Positions 61,011-64,000 of a stretch of 64,000 nucleotides of DNA are shown here, piece by piece. The stretch's first letter is position 1. Each line of letters starts with the position of its first letter. The stretch is from assembly GCF_001522585.2 (NCBI RefSeq), contig NZ_CP013373.1, forward strand, positions 1,426,001-1,490,000, read 5' to 3'. The DNA comes from Burkholderia sp. NRF60-BP8 (GTDB lineage Bacteria > Pseudomonadota > Gammaproteobacteria > Burkholderiales > Burkholderiaceae). A program made the position numbers and the translations under genes. The notes beneath the pieces were generated by a model. The model had not been told where the DNA came from, did no database searches, and saw only the letters and a program-made list of their open reading frames with translations.

Positions 61011-61829
61011 TCAGCGTTTCGGCGCCGCATCGAGCATCCACTCGTGCGCGGGGTCGTTCTTGAACGCCCACGCGCGGCTCGGTCCGGCCATCACGTTCAG
61101 GTAGTACAGGTTGTAGCCGTGAGGAGCCACGACCGGGTGGTAGCCGCGCGGCACCATCACGACGTCGTGGTTCTCCACCGCGCACGCCTCGTCGAGGCTG
61201 CGGTCGTCGGTGTACACGCGCTGGAACGCGAAACCCTGCGGCGGATCGATCCGGTGGTAATAGGTTTCCTCGAGCGAGGTTTCGTCGGGCGCCGCGTCGC
61301 GGTCGTGCTTGTGCGGCGGATAGCTGCTCGAATGGCTGGCCGGCGTGACGACTTCGACGACGAGGAGGCGCTCGGCGGCCGGGTTGTCGCCCATCAGGAT
61401 GTCGCATACGTAGCGCGTGTTGGTGCCTTGCCCGCGCACCGAGCGGCGCATCCGTTCGCCGTCGAGGCGCCGCACGGGCTTGTCGCCGCTCGCGTACGGC
61501 GCGGTGCACAGCGCGACTTCCGCATCGCGCGTCGCGACCAGCGTGACGCGCTTGCCGCCCGGCACGTACAGCGCGTCCGGCGATACGTCTTCGAACACGC
61601 TGTCGCGCTTGCCGAGCGCGTCGTAGGTTTCGCCGTCGACGTCCGCGCGCACCGTGCCCGTCAGCACGACGACGCACAGTTCGCGCGTGCCCGTGTCGAG
61701 CGTCTCGGCGTCGCCGGCCTTCAGGCGCAGCGCGCGAAAGCCGACGTGCTTCCAGCCGGCCGATTCGGGCGTGACGTTGCAGATTTCGCGGTCGGCGGAT
61801 GCCTTGACCAGCAGGGGAGAAATCGTCAT
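61011..61829 (-). CDS. iolB: 5-deoxy-glucuronate isomerase
   Basis: This 272-residue bicupin matches IolB. Signature blocks are SHSSSYPPHKHDRD, where the His residues bind the metal, ETYYHRIDPPQGFAFQRVY and MVPRGYHPVVAPHGYNLYYL. It isomerises 5-deoxy-glucuronate to 2-deoxy-5-keto-gluconate in myo-inositol catabolism. It follows iolE on the minus strand after 56 bp. Length is normal for the family. Confidence 0.95.
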   Translation of the reverse strand: MTISPLLVKASADREICNVTPESAGWKHVGFRALRLKAGDAETLDTGTRELCVVVLTGTVRADVDGETYDALGKRDSVFEDVSPDALYVPGGKRVTLVATRDAEVALCTAPYASGDKPVRRLDGERMRRSVRGQGTNTRYVCDILMGDNPAAERLLVVEVVTPASHSSSYPPHKHDRDAAPDETSLEETYYHRIDPPQGFAFQRVYTDDRSLDEACAVENHDVVMVPRGYHPVVAPHGYNLYYLNVMAGPSRAWAFKNDPAHEWMLDAAPKR

Positions 61830-61885
61830 GAAGTGGGTCTCCGCAATAGGGTAGGACGCGAATGCTCGGGCGCTTGCGCGCGAGC

Positions 61886-62815
61886 TCACGCGCTCAACCG
61901 GTCGACGATCGCGCGCAGCGACTCGTAGCCCTTCTTCGCATACGCATAGCTCGGCGCGACGGCCGGATCCTGCTCGGCCTCGACGACGAGCCAGCCCTCG
62001 TAGCCGGCATCCTTCAGCGTGCGCAGCGTCGCGTCGTAGTCGAGCGCGCCGTCGCCCGGCACCGTGAAGGTGCCGTTGATCACGCCGTTCAGGAAGCTCC
62101 AGCCGTCGTTGCGCGCCTGGTTGACGACCTGCGGCCGCACGTCCTTGCAATGCACGTGCGCCACGCGCGACACGTGCTTCTTCAGCAGCGTCACCGGGTC
62201 GACCGCGCCGCCGAAATACGCGTGGCCGGTGTCGAACAGCAGGAACACCTTCGCGGGATCGGTCAGCGCCATCAGCCGGTCGACGTCGTCCGGCGACTCG
62301 ACGTACGCGCCCATGTGGTGATGGTAGGCGAGCCGGATCCCGTAGGTGTCGAGCAGATGCGCGCCGAACGCGTCGAGGCGCGCCGCGTAGCGCCGCCACG
62401 CTTCGTCGTCGACGAAACGCGGCCGCTTCGCGACCGGCGTGTCGATGTTGCCCTGGATCGTGCCCGCGCATTCGCCGTACACGACGACCGTCACGTCGTT
62501 GAATTGCAGCTTCGTCATGTGCGCGCGGCAGCGCTCGATCTCCGCCGCGACGGCATCGGCGTCGGTCATGCCCGGCGCGACTTCCGCGAGGAAGCCCGAA
62601 TACCAGCCCGACACGCACACGAGCCCGAATTCGGCGAGCTTCGCCTTCAGTTCGGGGCCCGTCTTCGGAAACTTGTTGCCGAGCTCGAAGCCCGCATAGC
62701 CGATTTCGGCGCCTTCCTTCAGCGCCGTCTCGAGCGGCGTCTCGCCGCCGAGCGACGGCAGGTCGTCGTTCATCCACGACAGGGGGTTGATGCCGATGCG
62801 GACGTTCCAGCTCAT
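61886..62815 (-). CDS. iolE: Inosose dehydratase
   Basis: This 309-residue TIM-barrel (AP endonuclease-2 fold) protein matches IolE. It opens with VRIGINPLSWMNDDLPSLGG, and metal-ligand regions include LAYHHHMGAYVES, LLFDTGHAYFGG and HVHCKDVR. It dehydrates scyllo-inosose (2-keto-myo-inositol) to the diketone used by IolD. It starts 65 bp after the iolD end and precedes iolB. Confidence 0.95.
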   Translation of the reverse strand: MSWNVRIGINPLSWMNDDLPSLGGETPLETALKEGAEIGYAGFELGNKFPKTGPELKAKLAEFGLVCVSGWYSGFLAEVAPGMTDADAVAAEIERCRAHMTKLQFNDVTVVVYGECAGTIQGNIDTPVAKRPRFVDDEAWRRYAARLDAFGAHLLDTYGIRLAYHHHMGAYVESPDDVDRLMALTDPAKVFLLFDTGHAYFGGAVDPVTLLKKHVSRVAHVHCKDVRPQVVNQARNDGWSFLNGVINGTFTVPGDGALDYDATLRTLKDAGYEGWLVVEAEQDPAVAPSYAYAKKGYESLRAIVDRLSA

Positions 62816-62880
62816 GTCTTGCTTCCTCGATTCGATTCGGATGATGGGGGCGAAGCGTGTTCGTGGAGCGGCGTGCGCGA

Positions 62881-64000
62881 TCAGCGCCGCTGCCGGGTTT
62901 TCGCGTCGAGATACGTCTGGTGCGCGCGTTCGACATCGGCGCGTGCGGAGACCTGCGGCACCGCGACTTCCCACCACGCGCCACCGTCGTCGGTGGTGCG
63001 ACGATGCGTGGTGTCGATCACGAGCACCTGGCTCTTCGTCGCCGCCCGTGCGCGTTTCATTTCGCGGCGCAGCTCGCCGACGTCGCGCACGTGCACGGCT
63101 TCCGCACCCATTGCGCGCGCATGCATCGCGAAGTCGATCGTCGAGCGTTCGCCGCCTTCGGGCACGCAGTCGTCGAGCATGTTGTTGAAGCTCGCGCCGC
63201 CGCAGTTGAGCTGCAACCGCTCGATGCAGCCGTAGCCGCGGTTGTCGAGGATCACGACGATGATCTTGCGGCCGAGCATCACGGAGGTCGCGAGCTCCGC
63301 GTTGAGCATCATGTACGAGCCGTCGCCGACGATCACGATCACTTCGCGCTCGGGCCGCGCGAGCTTCGCGCCGAGACCGCCCGCGACCTCGTAGCCCATG
63401 CACGAATACGCATAGTCCATGTGGTAGTTGCCCGGCACGCCGCTGCGCCACAGCTTGTGCAGTTCGGCCGGCAGCGTGCCGGCCGCGCAGACGACGAGGT
63501 CGTCGCGCGCGCTGTCGCGCCCCGCGTCGGCCGCGGAGTCGCGCACCGCACCGATCACTTCCGCGTCGTACGGCAGCGTGTCGGTCGGCATCCGGGTGGT
63601 CAGCGTCGTCACGCGCGCGTTCCACGCGGCGGCCTGGTCGCGGTTCGCGGCCGTCCACGCCGCGTCGGCGCGCCAGCCGGCCAGCGCGGCCGACAACTGA
63701 CCGAGGCCCGTACGCGCATCGGCAACCAGTTGCCGGCCGCGCTTCTTGCCCGCGTCGAACGGCTGCACGTTCAGGCTCAACAACGTTGCGTCGCCGTAGA
63801 GCGCGTGCGAGCCGGTCGTGAAATCCTGCAGCCGCGTGCCGACCGCGAACACGACGTCGGCCTGTGCGGCCGCGCGATTCGCGGCGGGGGAGCCCGTCAC
63901 GCCGATCGATCCGAGGTTCAGCGGGTGGTCCCACGCGAGGCTGCCCTTGCCGGCCTGCGATTCGGCCACCGGCACGCCGTGCGTGTCGGCGAACGTGCGC
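62881..64000 (-). CDS. iolD: 3D-(3,5/4)-trihydroxycyclohexane-1,2-dione hydrolase, 5'-truncated at window end
   Basis: About 372 C-terminal residues are visible; the N-terminal third to half lies beyond the window because the frame is still open at base 64000. It is a thiamine-diphosphate enzyme of the acetolactate-synthase fold: the GDGSYMMLNAEL...ILDNRGYG cofactor motif is intact, as is GSIGVTGSPAANRAAAQADV in the central domain. It opens the inositol-derived ring. Operon order iolD-iolE-iolB is clear from strand and spacing. Confidence 0.93.
   Translation of the reverse strand, partial: RTFADTHGVPVAESQAGKGSLAWDHPLNLGSIGVTGSPAANRAAAQADVVFAVGTRLQDFTTGSHALYGDATLLSLNVQPFDAGKKRGRQLVADARTGLGQLSAALAGWRADAAWTAANRDQAAAWNARVTTLTTRMPTDTLPYDAEVIGAVRDSAADAGRDSARDDLVVCAAGTLPAELHKLWRSGVPGNYHMDYAYSCMGYEVAGGLGAKLARPEREVIVIVGDGSYMMLNAELATSVMLGRKIIVVILDNRGYGCIERLQLNCGGASFNNMLDDCVPEGGERSTIDFAMHARAMGAEAVHVRDVGELRREMKRARAATKSQVLVIDTTHRRTTDDGGAWWEVAVPQVSARADVERAHQTYLDAKTRQRR

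Noticed and set aside
1..64000. tRNA, rRNA, CRISPR, IS or prophage elements
   Set aside because: None could be recognised by reading: no cloverleaf near glnS or alaS, no transposase or integrase genes, no spaced direct-repeat arrays. A dedicated scan (tRNAscan, Infernal, ISfinder) would be decisive.

Overview
The window is high-GC (about two thirds G+C), densely coded DNA with short intergenic gaps, many ATGA/TGATG overlaps and several LysR regulators. Gene content points to Burkholderia, most likely the B. cepacia complex. Essential single-copy genes (glnS, alaS) make the primary chromosome more likely than a secondary replicon. That assignment is inference from gene families, not a database match. 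I see no insertion sequence, prophage, integron, CRISPR array, tRNA or rRNA.

Layout: 1-6770 holds a 5'-truncated hypothetical gene, a LysR/VOC pair, a flavin reductase, and a LysR-CitMHS transporter-AtuA two-subunit catabolic module. 6958-13318 is a lipid-enzyme locus made of a CdsA-like cytidylyltransferase, a PlsC-like acyltransferase, a CDP-alcohol phosphatidyltransferase, an alpha/beta hydrolase-methyltransferase fusion, a PAP2-dual-specificity phosphatase fusion and a small membrane protein. It looks like an enlarged relative of E. coli ynbABCD. 13335-29585 is a cellulose locus: a diguanylate cyclase divergent from bcsB-Z-C-E-F-Q-A-G-R, that is, a phosphoethanolamine-cellulose type operon with bcsR at its tail.

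29644-40621 carries pirin, OsmC and a Na+/H+ antiporter. A poorly understood cluster follows: two XapX proteins, an isochorismatase-fold hydrolase, LysR, an amidohydrolase with a Cys/His tail, DoxX, a secreted VOC-like protein, DUF1275 and an Alginate_exp-type porin. 40730-43889 is a divergent pair, a secreted phosphoesterase lipoprotein and a di-heme peroxidase. Five 11-bp-phased direct repeats resembling tandem Pho boxes lie between them.

44015-55819 is mixed housekeeping: Nudix hydrolases, glnS, a glycine-zipper lipoprotein, a CoA-transferase, alaS, LysR/MFS and a thioesterase. 55829-59436 is a branched-chain amino-acid type ABC transporter lacking a binding-protein gene. Its second ATPase has Arg in place of the Walker A Lys. 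59621-64000 has an SDR oxidoreductase, a UPF0303/HbpS-like protein and part of a myo-inositol catabolic operon (iolD-iolE-iolB on the minus strand, iolD cut by the window end).

Working together: c-di-GMP is made by the cyclase and probably sensed by BcsE (RxGD motif) and BcsA (PilZ), with BcsB/Z/C carrying glucan through the envelope and BcsG adding phosphoethanolamine. The lipid locus contains the chemistry for a private phospholipid pathway: acylation, CDP activation, head-group exchange, dephosphorylation and methylation/hydrolysis. The iol genes convert inositol-derived intermediates toward central metabolism.
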